A DNA stretch of 17,653 bases from assembly GCA_018376855.1 (NCBI GenBank), contig JAHAAN010000025.1, positions 1 through 17,653 on the forward strand. The letters are read 5' to 3'. This DNA is from Clostridiales bacterium. GTDB taxonomy: Bacteria; Bacillota; Clostridia; Christensenellales; QALW01. Position numbers and translations under genes: made by a program. The notes below the pieces were generated by a model. That model was not told where the DNA came from. It made no database searches and worked only from the letters and a program-made list of their open reading frames with translations. Within the stretch, counting starts at the first letter, position 1; the number at the start of each line of letters is the position of its first letter. This document shows, piece after piece, positions 8,032 to 15,443 of this stretch.

Positions 8032-8568
8032 TTAAACGTTCCGCCCCATTTCATAGGCTTCGTTATATGCAGGTGTTTTTTTAATTTCACCTATGTTCCA
8101 TGCGCCCGTTCCGTAAAGGACGCCGGCTTCCTTTGCGCCGTCGAGGCAGTCTTCCGTGAACCCACGGAAGGTTTCCATCGTGCGCTCAAGCATTGCCTGA
8201 TCCGTATCGGCAGCGGTGAGAATGAAGTAAAAGTCCTTATCGGAAATTTCGGTATAGCGCGGCACAGTGCGGTCAATCAGCGTTTTCATTTGCCCGTTCA
8301 CAGAATAAAAATAAACGGGAGTAGCCAGCACGATTACATCCGCCTCTACCATTTTATCGAGGATTCCCGCCATATCGTCGCGCTGAACACATTTGCGCGT
8401 GCGGCTGCATGCGCCGCAGCCGCGGCAGAAACCGATGCTTTGGTCGGCAAGAAAGATTTTTTCAACTGTGTTTCCGTTTTCTTTGGCTCCGGCGGCAAAG
8501 CGGTCGCACAGAATGTCGGAATTTCCGCCCTTGCGCGGGCTTGCGGAAAGAATCAATACTTTTTTCAT
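8032..8568 (-). CDS. Iron-sulfur flavoprotein / NADPH-dependent FMN reductase family protein
   Basis: The product of about 178 residues has a flavodoxin-like fold of the FMN reductase group. Residues 1-17 (MKKVLILSASPRKGGNS) form the first beta-strand and FMN phosphate loop. Four cysteines C48-x2-C51-x2-C54-x5-C60 (FCRGCGACSRTRKC) match the compact 4Fe-4S motif of iron-sulfur flavoproteins of the archaeal Isf type. ATPVYFYSVNGQMKTLIDR (about 84-102) is the typical second flavin-binding segment. It probably shuttles electrons to small molecules or protects against oxidative or electrophile stress. An in-frame ATG at 8589 exists but lacks a ribosome site; ATG at 8568 has AAAGGA upstream (about 12 bases) and matches the family start. 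It follows the CMD-like gene by 39 bases and shares its MerR-type promoter and the terminator at 7943. Confidence 0.85.
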   Translation of the reverse strand: MKKVLILSASPRKGGNSDILCDRFAAGAKENGNTVEKIFLADQSIGFCRGCGACSRTRKCVQRDDMAGILDKMVEADVIVLATPVYFYSVNGQMKTLIDRTVPRYTEISDKDFYFILTAADTDQAMLERTMETFRGFTEDCLDGAKEAGVLYGTGAWNIGEIKKTPAYNEAYEMGRNV

Positions 8569-8607
8569 TTTTAAGGTCATTCCTTTCATACAGATTGGGA
8601 AGCCAAA

Positions 8608-8862
8608 TTACTCACTTTTTTCGCCTTCTGTGTAAACGGCTTTAGCCATGCGCAGCGCCGCCCATGCCTTTGGCCAACCGGCATAAAACGCCGCATGCGT
8701 CAAAAGCTCCGCCATTTCTTCTTTGGCAACACCATGATTTTTAGCGTTTTGAATGTGGAACTGCAGGGAACTGTCAAGAATCCCGCTTGCCATCAGTGCC
8801 GTAACGGTTACGCGGTTACCTTTGCCATTATTCCAACCGTGGCTTTCGCAAAGCGAAAGCAT
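8608..8862 (-). CDS. Carboxymuconolactone decarboxylase (CMD/AhpD-like) family protein, N-terminally short
   Basis: The 84-residue product carries the core of the CMD family: RVTVTALMASG, QFHIQNAKNHGVAKEEMAEL and LLTHAAFYAGWPKAWAALRMA. The last is the conserved helix pair with the His-x-x-x-Tyr-x-Gly pattern. There is no AhpD CxxC, so it belongs to the CMD branch. Relatives have roughly 20-50 more residues before this core; here only MLSLCESHGWNNGKGN remains, which does not look like the family N terminus. The ATG at 8862 directly abuts AAAGG, an unsuitable spacing. It also forms one end of a perfect 8-bp hairpin (8842-8849/8853-8860). The promoter lies only about 30 bases upstream, so the missing part cannot be encoded there. 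The gene may be an internal-deletion remnant, though its core looks intact. It is first in the operon with the iron-sulfur flavoprotein. Confidence 0.7.
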   Translation of the reverse strand: MLSLCESHGWNNGKGNRVTVTALMASGILDSSLQFHIQNAKNHGVAKEEMAELLTHAAFYAGWPKAWAALRMAKAVYTEGEKSE

Positions 8863-8891
8863 CCTTTCAGAATTTTATAGTTGATAAATAT

Positions 8892-8922
8892 ATTATAATA
8901 GTTAAAGTTAGCTTTAAGTCAA
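8892..8922 (-). promoter_or_regulatory. MerR-type promoter (19-bp spacer with dyad) for the CMD-flavoprotein operon
   Basis: On the minus strand TTGACT (8917-8922) and a perfect TATAAT (8892-8897) are separated by 19 bases instead of 17. The spacer carries the dyad TTAAAG-N4-CTTTAA (8902-8917). A stretched spacer with a central palindrome is how MerR-family activators work, by twisting the DNA. No MerR-type gene is in the window. Confidence 0.75.
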
Positions 8923-9018
8923 GGGGGAAACTGTATTTTTTCCGCTTTGAAATAAAACAGCTAAAGAAAAGCGGAATACAATGAATAGCTATTATGTTGT
9001 GCCATAATAAGAATCTGA

Positions 9019-9283
9019 TTAAGAAGGTTTTGCTGGTTTTCGGTAAATCCTAAATAGTAAGACGGAAAAGCAGAAATAATATGTTTTGTTTTTCATCCAA
9101 ACTATTTCATCTTTATTGATTCCAATTAAATAATCAAGAGAAACATTGAAAACAACCGCCGTCTTTACTAACATTTCTAACAGAGGTATTGCACATTATT
9201 TTTGTGGCCGCTGTTTTTTGAGACATATGATAGCTTATTCGCAGTTGCTTAATGCGTGTCCGAGATTGAACGCGACAGTATCC
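9019..9283 (-). pseudogene. XRE-family regulator remnant
   Basis: On the minus strand the N-terminal helices of an XRE repressor can be read in one frame (RIKQLRISYHMSQKTAATK, about 9255-9200). The C-terminal helices follow in another frame (IPLLEMLVKTAVVFNVSLDYLIG, about 9195-9125), with an intact tail to a TAA at 9019. The recognition helix between them is missing, and no start codon in frame is visible. This is therefore a dead regulator. It lies next to another broken gene (methyltransferase) and upstream of the MerR-type promoter. Confidence 0.6.
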
Positions 9284-9598
9284 TTTCTATGAGAACTGTT
9301 GCAAAAATATAGGCAAAGACCTAAAGTATGTGATATTCTCTGTTGCCGACAGGGCGGCGGAAGGAGACCGATTGTGATTGAGAGTCTCTTTTTCTATTTT
9401 TATTGCTTTCAAAGTCTTTCTGTTGAATGAAGGCCATTTCAAATAAAACCTTTTGCTACTTTCACCGCATCAAAAAAGTGCTTTAAGGAGTTGTGGGGAC
9501 GTAAGGGGAAAATCGTATATCTTCCTTTGACAGGAAAAGAATTGTTTTGCAATGGACGTTTCCCTTAATGCATTTTTATTAGAAAAAATGGGCTGCTT
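9284..9598. other. Intergenic region without recognisable content
   Basis: These 315 bases lie between the XRE remnant and the methyltransferase pseudogene. I found no family resemblance in any frame. A weak 5-bp GAGAC/GTCTC stem followed by T5 near 9375-9400 (plus) is too short to call a terminator. Confidence 0.35.
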
Positions 9599-10183
9599 CT
9601 ATTTTGTTGTCGTTATGATGCAGGCAAAGGGTTTCTGATAAATTTTGGACGATAAGTCCTGTGAGGGTAATATAACGGATTGTTTTTTAGGACTATCGGG
9701 ACACACTTTGACTTTTTTGTTTCGGAAATTAACAAATCGGTTTCGGTTTTTATCTAAGGAAAGCACAAAGATTCCGCCATGATTCAGTAATTTTGAAACT
9801 GTGTCAATGGCTTTTTGTTTTTCTTTGATATGCATAAAGGTTAAAGAAGAATAGATAACGTTGTATTTTTGTGAAAAAGAATGGGAGACGAAATCATCGC
9901 AGATGAATGAAATATGATCTCCCAATGCGGCAAGATTGTCCTTTGCTTTTTTGATAGTTTTTGGTCCTGTATAGCTTTTGCACAAAGGAGCGGTTTTAAC
10001 TGCCAATCTGCCGGTTCAGAATCTGATTTCAAGGACGGATTTATCACCAGAGAGCTTTAACGCATCAAGAAAAACGGAGCCATCCCATTGATCCGTGTAA
10101 GCTTTTAATACGGGAGAGTCATGGATAGGGGCGTTGTTCTCATCTATTAATAAATCATAATGTTCTGCGGTGTTTACGATCAT
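9599..10183 (-). pseudogene. Class I SAM-dependent methyltransferase, interrupted by TGA in motif I
   Basis: Reading from ATG at 10183 (GAAAGGG about 9 bases upstream), 55 codons lead to KSVLEIRF and then a TGA stop (10016-10018). The same frame then continues TGRLAVKTAPLCKSYTG, PKTIKKAKDNLAAL, FICDDFVSHSF, VIYSSLTFMHI and LLNHGGIFVLSLDKN to a stop at 9599. That order is a Rossmann-fold methyltransferase. Motif I should read like LEIGVGTGRL; here the glycines are replaced by R, F and the stop. The acidic residue after the second strand, expected between SYTG and PKTIK, is absent as if about four codons were deleted. The C-terminal pattern VCPDSP fits the small-molecule methyltransferase group with a KVYPDTP-type segment. 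The gene is non-functional; it follows the M3 peptidase gene by about 33 bases in the same direction. Confidence 0.75.
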
Positions 10184-10216
10184 AAGGATTTCGCCCTTTC
10201 GATGTTAGTTAAACTA

Positions 10217-12151
10217 TCAGCGGAATTTTTTTCTGCACAGCAGAATGCCGAGGGCGGAAACCAAAATGAATGCGCCCGATCCGCCTATTACGGCATAGAT
10301 CGTTGCGGAGGAATCGCCGTTCGGAGCGGCAATAACGACGGCTGTGGCGGAAGCAGGAATTTCCTCCAAAGCATTCAACGCGTTTTCCAGCTCTTTTGTC
10401 CATTCATCCACCGTGTTCTGCATATCCCAGCTCAGGCCGCGTTCAATTGCGGCTGCTGCCATTTGCAGGCGCTCGGCGCTTTCAGCGCTGAAGCAAGAGA
10501 GGTCGTTGGGGATTTGCGCAAGAAGTGCATCGGTTTTTGAGTAATCGGCTTGGCTGAGCGTTTCAAAATAAGAGGAACAGCCCGCTGCGATCGTTTTAAA
10601 ATAGCCGTGTTGAAACGGATTGTGCAGCCCGATTTTTTCCAGCGTTTCCAAATATGTTTCCGAAGGCTGAGTTTGCGCAAGCTGGAGGTAAGCGTTCGTT
10701 GCGGCGGAACTGTCGCTGAGAGACAGTGTCCAAAGCTCAAACGCAGGGAGAACGGACATCGTATAGCTGATGTAATACATCGGAGAGCCGAAAAAGTGGG
10801 GAATTTCCACCCAAAGCGCGGCCATCGTTTCGGAATCAGAGACCAGTGAAAAATTCTCTAAGCATTTTCCGAACAGGTGGTTTAGTTTTTCGACAGTCGG
10901 GTTTTCTAACTGTGCGGCAGCGCATTCAAAGGCGTTATAAGCAAGCCCTGAAAAGATGGTGTAAAGCCGCTCGGTGAGCGTATAGATCTTCGCTGCGCGC
11001 ACAGAGGAGAGTTGATCGAACAAAAAACGGTATTGCGGCATAAACAGCAGCTCTAACGCTTGCGACTGGATCTCCGCTACGTCCAGCGCAATGTCCGTTA
11101 ATCCGTAAAGCTCAGGCTGGCGGTAATAGGAGTTATAGTGGCCGTATTCGTGTACCAGAGTCATCACATCATAAAAGGATCGGGCAGGCTGGTTGAACAT
11201 AAAGGGTGCGCCGTAGGCTTCCAAACGGGTGGTATAGCCCATATCCAGCTTTTTATCGGCATATTCAAGATCGTATAACCCGTGTTTGAGCATATAATCG
11301 TATGCCTCGGTAAGCGCGGGAGAAAGTGCTTCAAGCCCTGCGCGAACGTCGGAGAGCATGCGTTCTGTGGCCGTAGAGGCTCCGTAACGTTCCACGGCGT
11401 GAAAGTCGGTATCAGCGGCGAGCTCTGCAAATTCATTTAAGCAGGCGCTCATGGCGTTTGTTGCTTCTGCGGAAAGCGTTTGGATCATGTCAGGGGTATA
11501 ATCGCGCTCATAGACGCGTTCATAAGCGTATTCCGCATAGCTTTTGTATCCGTGTTCTGCCGCAATATCATGCCGCACCTTCAGCAGAGAGACATAGATT
11601 TGCCCAAGCGTTTCGGTGCGCTGCGCCTGCTGAGAAAGCGAGGCGACCTCATACTGCTGCACCAGCTGCTGTTCTTTGGCCATAAGCATCAGCTGCTTTT
11701 CTGTTGGCGCTTCCGCATTTTGAAACAGCGCGGCAATTTCATTGCCGACGGTGGCCTCGGCTTCCGTCGCGCAGGGCGAGGCGAACAGTGCGGCGCCTGC
11801 GCTGAGCAGTTTTGCCTTCATATTCAGCAGCGTTTCGGAGCTGTAGGCATATTCTTGGTTGTAATATTCGTTTTCGCCGTCTATGCAATGGTGTATATAG
11901 GAAAGTGCGTAGAAGGTGGTCATGTCGCGGTGGCAGATCAGCGCTTGCCGGAACATATCGGCAACGGCGCTGCCGTTTGCGGAGTCCGAGCATTGTTTTT
12001 CCACGCCTTCAAGCAGGCTGTAATAATGCGACGGATCATAGTGGATATATTCCATTGCAGTAAAATCGGTTTCCGACGGGGCGGCGAAAACGATGAGGCA
12101 GCTGCTGAAAAGAACAGCGATAAGCGCGAGAAGGGAATAGATCTTTTTCAT
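10217..12151 (-). CDS. Membrane-anchored extracellular M3-family (PepF-like) oligopeptidase
   Basis: The 644-residue product is a zinc peptidase of clan MA, family M3. HEYGH at residues 334-338 gives two zinc ligands and the catalytic Glu. E360 in ALDVAEIQSQALELL is the likely third ligand. HFFGSPMYYISY (452-463) matches the conserved M3 segment with the transition-state Tyr/His residues. Unlike ordinary cytosolic PepF, it begins with a signal peptide (KKIYSLLALIAVLFSSCLIV, cleavage near VFAA). It ends with PNGD (610-613), a transmembrane helix (about 618-639) and RKKFR. It should therefore sit outside the cell and trim peptides. ATG at 12151 is preferred because GGAG lies six bases upstream and the signal peptide starts there; the open frame extends to 12259 without support. 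NagA is upstream in the same direction; no terminator was seen on either side. Confidence 0.85.
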   Translation of the reverse strand: MKKIYSLLALIAVLFSSCLIVFAAPSETDFTAMEYIHYDPSHYYSLLEGVEKQCSDSANGSAVADMFRQALICHRDMTTFYALSYIHHCIDGENEYYNQEYAYSSETLLNMKAKLLSAGAALFASPCATEAEATVGNEIAALFQNAEAPTEKQLMLMAKEQQLVQQYEVASLSQQAQRTETLGQIYVSLLKVRHDIAAEHGYKSYAEYAYERVYERDYTPDMIQTLSAEATNAMSACLNEFAELAADTDFHAVERYGASTATERMLSDVRAGLEALSPALTEAYDYMLKHGLYDLEYADKKLDMGYTTRLEAYGAPFMFNQPARSFYDVMTLVHEYGHYNSYYRQPELYGLTDIALDVAEIQSQALELLFMPQYRFLFDQLSSVRAAKIYTLTERLYTIFSGLAYNAFECAAAQLENPTVEKLNHLFGKCLENFSLVSDSETMAALWVEIPHFFGSPMYYISYTMSVLPAFELWTLSLSDSSAATNAYLQLAQTQPSETYLETLEKIGLHNPFQHGYFKTIAAGCSSYFETLSQADYSKTDALLAQIPNDLSCFSAESAERLQMAAAAIERGLSWDMQNTVDEWTKELENALNALEEIPASATAVVIAAPNGDSSATIYAVIGGSGAFILVSALGILLCRKKFR

Positions 12152-12498
12152 AGGTTCTCCATTCTGCCGCTGCGATATCGGGGTGAGGCGTAAGCGGAAA
12201 TCTCCGTCAACGGCAAAGGAGATTTTTGTCGGCAATTTCTGATTTTTCGCTGAGGTCATCCGTTCCTTCGTATCAAAACAGCTGTAAGGAAAGGTAAGCC
12301 GGTATCGGCGAATTATGTTTTGCCGTAAACGATCACGGTTTGACAGTGAAAGTCGTCCTGAGTTTATTTTAGCTTTTTATATACTTGAAAATGCAGTGTT
12401 TTACCTGCAATAGTTATATTGCGTATTTTCATGCGCTTGTTTGTAATTTCAAAAAATCTGTTGTTAACAGTGTGCGCATTTTCGGCAGGGTTTATGAA
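12152..12498. other. Intergenic region between nagA and the M3 peptidase gene
   Basis: This 347-base stretch follows the nagA stop codon and precedes the peptidase start. I see no hairpin with a T tract after nagA and no promoter with good -10 and -35 boxes. The two genes could be cotranscribed or use weak signals. No small gene or RNA was recognised. Confidence 0.35.
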
Positions 12499-13602
12499 TC
12501 AGAAAAGAAGTTTTCCACGTTTGATCACGTGAATAGGCGTCAGCTTGGGGGAAAGAATCACGATGTCTGCATAACTGCCTGTGTGCAGGTTTCCGATATC
12601 CTCTCTGCCAAGCAGCTTTGCCGGAATCCTTGTTGCGCTTGCGGCGGCTTTTTCAATCCTGATTCCTTCATTTACGAGCATTGAGAGCCCTTGCGGCACG
12701 GAACAAACGCTGCCGGCCAGTGTGCCCTCGGTATTGAAGGCGCGGCCTTCTTTCACAGTGATGCGTGCGCCGCCGAGCGTATAAACGCCGTCCTCCATTC
12801 CGCATCCCGCCATTGAATCGGAAATAATGCAGACTCTTTCCGGATCGCAAAGGAATAAGAGCTTCAGCAGTGAGGGATACACATGAATCCCGTCGCAGAT
12901 CAGCTCAGCCGTTAGTGAGCTTTCTGCGAAAGCGCCCAGCATTGCGGGAGCGCGGTGGTGAACCGGAGCCATTGCGTTAAACATATGTGTAATGCCGTTT
13001 GCTCCGGCCGCGTGCGCTTTAAGCGCTTCCTCCTGCGTGCAGGGCGTGTGCGCAAGAGAAAGATGCAGGCGGTTCACAAAATGGCGGATCAATGTTTCGG
13101 CGCCGTCTAAGCAGGGGTCAATGTCGAGAATTCGGAGCAGGCCGCCTGAGGCGGAAAGCATTTGCTCGGCAAACTCAATGTCAGGGAGGCTAAGAAGATG
13201 AATATCGTGCGCGCCGGCACGGGAAGGGGAAAGAAACGGCCCTTCTGCACGGCAGGCACAGATTGCGCTGTCGGGGTTTTTTGTTGTGTAAGCGCTGATT
13301 TCCGCAAGCGCGCCGAGCATAGTATCGCGCTGCGCGGTGATAAGCGTGGCGGCAACAGAGGTAACGCCGTTTTGCAGGTACCATTGATCCATTTTTTTCA
13401 GCCCATTCGCATCGGCGTCGATGAAATCAAATCCGCTGCATCCGTGCGTGTGAATATCGATCATTCCGGGAATTACATAACAGCCCGAAACGTCCAAAGT
13501 GTCGGAACCTGTATGCAGCGCAGTAATCCGTTCATTTTCAAAAAACAAATCCTTTTTTGTAAAGGTAAAACCGTCAAAAAGCAGCCCGTTGAGAATTTGC
13601 AT
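12499..13602 (-). CDS. nagA: N-acetylglucosamine-6-phosphate deacetylase
   Basis: The 367-residue product removes the acetyl group from N-acetylglucosamine 6-phosphate, giving glucosamine 6-phosphate and acetate, in the cytoplasm. Amidohydrolase-fold landmarks are in order: IDIHTHG with H51 and H53, AEGPFLSP with metal ligand E120, LAHT with H185, THMFNAM with H206, DGIH with H240 and ISDSM with the catalytic D262. Length is close to the family norm (about 380). The start at 13602 has GGAGG eight bases upstream; the frame extends upstream to 13671 but the family N terminus (MQILNG) begins here. TATAAT (13633-13638, minus) without a good -35 box may be its -10. nagB and nagE are not in the window, so NagA stands apart from the usual operon; it would feed amino sugars from wall or host glycans into glycolysis. 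Confidence 0.93.
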   Translation of the reverse strand: MQILNGLLFDGFTFTKKDLFFENERITALHTGSDTLDVSGCYVIPGMIDIHTHGCSGFDFIDADANGLKKMDQWYLQNGVTSVAATLITAQRDTMLGALAEISAYTTKNPDSAICACRAEGPFLSPSRAGAHDIHLLSLPDIEFAEQMLSASGGLLRILDIDPCLDGAETLIRHFVNRLHLSLAHTPCTQEEALKAHAAGANGITHMFNAMAPVHHRAPAMLGAFAESSLTAELICDGIHVYPSLLKLLFLCDPERVCIISDSMAGCGMEDGVYTLGGARITVKEGRAFNTEGTLAGSVCSVPQGLSMLVNEGIRIEKAAASATRIPAKLLGREDIGNLHTGSYADIVILSPKLTPIHVIKRGKLLF

Positions 13603-13632
13603 GGAAGGTTCCTCCGAAATATATTTTTTCTT

Positions 13633-13638
13633 ATTATA
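13633..13638 (-). promoter_or_regulatory. nagA: Possible -10 box of nagA
   Basis: A perfect TATAAT on the minus strand lies about 31 bases before the nagA start codon, with GGAGG between them. No good -35 hexamer exists at 16-18 bases, so this is tentative. Confidence 0.4.
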
Positions 13639-13743
13639 TCGTATTTTCATTTGTTTTGCACGGAATTTCATCAGTTTGTTCTGTCGAGTAAAAGGAGTTT
13701 AATAAATTTTTAAAATCAGGCGTGTTCCTAACTGAAAATAAAA

Positions 13744-13764
13744 AAGCATATCAGAGATATGCTT
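13744..13764 (-). terminator. Intrinsic terminator of the small membrane protein gene
   Basis: A perfect 9-bp stem AAGCATATC/GATATGCTT with a 3-base loop is followed on the minus strand by TTTTTTATTTTC. It lies about 34 bases downstream of the gene ending at 13798. Confidence 0.85.
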
Positions 13765-13797
13765 GTAAGACTTGCAGCTGACCGGCAGCGATTCGCT

Positions 13798-14103
13798 TTA
13801 TTTAGTAAACAAATGCTTTCTCTTTTGGAAGTATAACGTGTTTAGAACAATGATAATAATTTCTACAATTATGAAAGTTATATAGTAGATTCTGGCTAAT
13901 TCAGTTGGTGATATATTGGTGATCGAGCTTAAACTATAAATAAAAATTAAATTCCAGGCGACTTGACAGCCATAAAGGATATTGAGGCATAACGGGCCGT
14001 TTTTGCGGTAGTGCGCAAGACGAAATCGGGTAAAAATTCCCCAAGCAGACAGCATGATTAAAAGTAGTGCCATTAAAATATCTAAACTTCTTAAATCTGC
14101 CAT
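13798..14103 (-). CDS. Small integral membrane protein of unknown function
   Basis: The 101-residue product has three predicted membrane helices: about residues 8-25 (ILMALLLIMLSAWGIF), 40-60 (LNILYGCQVAWNLIFIYSL) and 72-91 (YYITFIIVEIIIIVLNTLYF). Basic loops and a KRKHLFTK tail suggest the C terminus faces the cytoplasm. I recognise no family. There is no clear Shine-Dalgarno sequence before the ATG, which lowers certainty about the start. It has its own good terminator at 13744, which supports a real transcription unit. It sits just outside the recombinase end of the integrative-element remnant and could be chromosomal or the last cargo gene. Confidence 0.55.
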   Translation of the reverse strand: MADLRSLDILMALLLIMLSAWGIFTRFRLAHYRKNGPLCLNILYGCQVAWNLIFIYSLSSITNISPTELARIYYITFIIVEIIIIVLNTLYFQKRKHLFTK

Positions 14104-14135
14104 ATATCATTATTGTTAGAAGATAGTTGTATGTA

Positions 14136-14160
14136 ACCGGAGGGTTCAATGCCCTCCGGT
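14136..14160. repeat. Perfect inverted repeat at the recombinase end of the integrative element
   Basis: ACCGGAGGG (14136-14144) and CCCTCCGGT (14152-14160) form a perfect 9-bp stem with a 7-base loop. It lies eight bases beyond the natural stop codon of the serine recombinase. No T tract follows on either strand, so it is a poor terminator. Its place next to the recombinase gene, where such elements normally end, makes an element-end or attachment-site role possible. Confidence 0.5.
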
Positions 14161-14167
14161 GATTGCT

Positions 14168-15077
14168 TTATGCGGCGATATCCTTATGTCGCACATTGAA
14201 TTGCTCAATCCGACCGACGGTGAAGTGTATTACGATATCGTTTCCGCACTCGTGAGAGTATCACTGCGTCTTTTCGTGTACTTCGATTCGTTGGATGAAC
14301 GCCCGGAGTATTTCCGGTGTAAGCTCCCGAATCTCGATATACCTTTTGGCGTTCTCCATGAACTGACGGATCAGTTGTTCCCGTTTTTGCTGTTCGTCAA
14401 GGACAGCGGTCATTTCGGTCAGCTTTCCCTTCAAGGCAGCCTGCTCCTGCTCATAACCGGACGCCAGCGTATCGTATCGGTCAACGGTGGTCCGTCCGGC
14501 GCTCCGGTCTTCATACAGGCAGCGGATGATATTGTCCAGCTCCGCAATCCGTTTCTCTGCGCTTTCCTTCTTCTTCCGCTGTACCTTCAATTCCTTCTCC
14601 GCTTGGCGTTTGTGCGAGCCTGTTCATAGAACTTTTCCGGATTCTCCCGCACATAAGCCGTTACTTCCCGGATTTTTTGCAGGACTACCGCATGGATGTC
14701 CTGTTCGTTGAGGCGGCGACCGGTACAGTAGCCGTTTCCCCATTTCTGGTAGGTGGCACAGAGATAATTGTTCTGATTCGGATATTTCTTCACGCGCCGC
14801 AAATATATCCTCTCTTTGCAGTCGGCACAGAAAATCAATCCGGCGAAGATATCGGCTTTTCCCGTGGCGTCCGGTTTTCTTCGGCTCTGAAACCACTTCT
14901 GCACCATGTCGAAAATCCGGTGTTCCACAATCGGTTCGTGGGTATTCTTGAAAATCAGCCAATCGGCGCGGTCGTTATGAATTTGCTTCTTCAGCTTATT
15001 GGATTTGGAGGTGGTTTTGTAATTCGCTGTTGTGCCGATATACGCCTTATTGACCAGTATCCGCGCAGCGTCACATC
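14168..15077 (-). pseudogene. Large serine recombinase, C-terminal part only, frameshifted
   Basis: The frame begins abruptly at about 15077 with CDAARILVNKAYIGTTANYK, the end of the 'recombinase' domain. It continues HEPIVEHRIFDMVQKW and a zinc ribbon (FCADCKERIYLR, YLCATYQKW, YCTGRRL). After a one-base shift near 14604-14616 comes the coiled coil EKRIAELDNIIRCLYEDRSA, then ELTPEILRAFIQRIEVHE. A TGA stop at 14261 interrupts it; beyond it the same frame still reads CGNDIVIHFTVGR to a natural stop at 14168. This is the C-terminal half of a Tn4451/Tn5397-type large serine recombinase (normally about 500-560 residues). The N-terminal catalytic domain with the active serine is missing, replaced by the RHH gene. 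The protein cannot catalyse integration or excision. Confidence 0.85.
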
Positions 15078-15422
15078 CTAATTGATTGCTTCCCGCCGCA
15101 TATCTTCAACGTCTTCTTCGGTGATATCCGAGAGCGTCGATATCATCCGCATCACCATTTCAAGCTGAACCGCATAGTGGAACAGTCCTTTTGAAATTGC
15201 TCTTGCATTATCCTCGCTCATGTCTGTCTCCGCCCTTGCTAACTTGTCCGACAGCGCGGGAGCATTTTCCTGTAACAGTTCGTCGGCAATGAAGCTCTCT
15301 ACAGCCGCAGTATAAAATTCATTGAGGGATTTATACCCGTGTTCCTTCATCATTCTGTCAGCCTTTTTGACGGTATCCCGATCAAGATAAAGGCTGATTC
15401 GCTGTTTGTTTTCCGAATCCAT
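15078..15422 (-). CDS. RHH-type mobile-element protein, probably truncated at the C terminus
   Basis: The 114-residue product starts MDSENKQRISLYLDRDTVKKAD, a beta-strand plus helix typical of ribbon-helix-helix proteins on clostridial integrative elements. A long helical part follows (NEFYTAAVESFIADEL, FHYAVQLEMVMRMIS, EEDVEDMRREAIN). Related proteins usually continue for another 15-20 residues after RREA. Here the frame ends at once, exactly where recombinase sequence begins, so a deletion probably cut it. ATG at 15422 is chosen over a TTG at 15443 because the RHH strand begins there; the ribosome site is weak (GGTG). Its original job may have been in mobilisation or partition; that is inference. 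Confidence 0.65.
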   Translation of the reverse strand: MDSENKQRISLYLDRDTVKKADRMMKEHGYKSLNEFYTAAVESFIADELLQENAPALSDKLARAETDMSEDNARAISKGLFHYAVQLEMVMRMISTLSDITEEDVEDMRREAIN

Positions 15423-15443
15423 AAAACACACCGAATTTAGCAA

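Noticed and set aside
9370..9405. Weak stem GAGAC/GTCTC plus T5 as a terminator
   Set aside because: Five base pairs with a 13-base loop is too unstable, and no gene ends just upstream on that strand.
10016..10018. TGA recoded as glycine or another residue, since TGA also interrupts the recombinase at 14261
   Set aside because: TGA is the ordinary stop of nagA and of the excisionase-like and HTH genes here, and glycines elsewhere use GGN. Pseudogenes explain both cases.
11480..12193. 237-codon open frame opposite the M3 peptidase gene
   Set aside because: It is antisense to a clear peptidase with signal peptide and zinc motif; its composition is that of a shadow frame.
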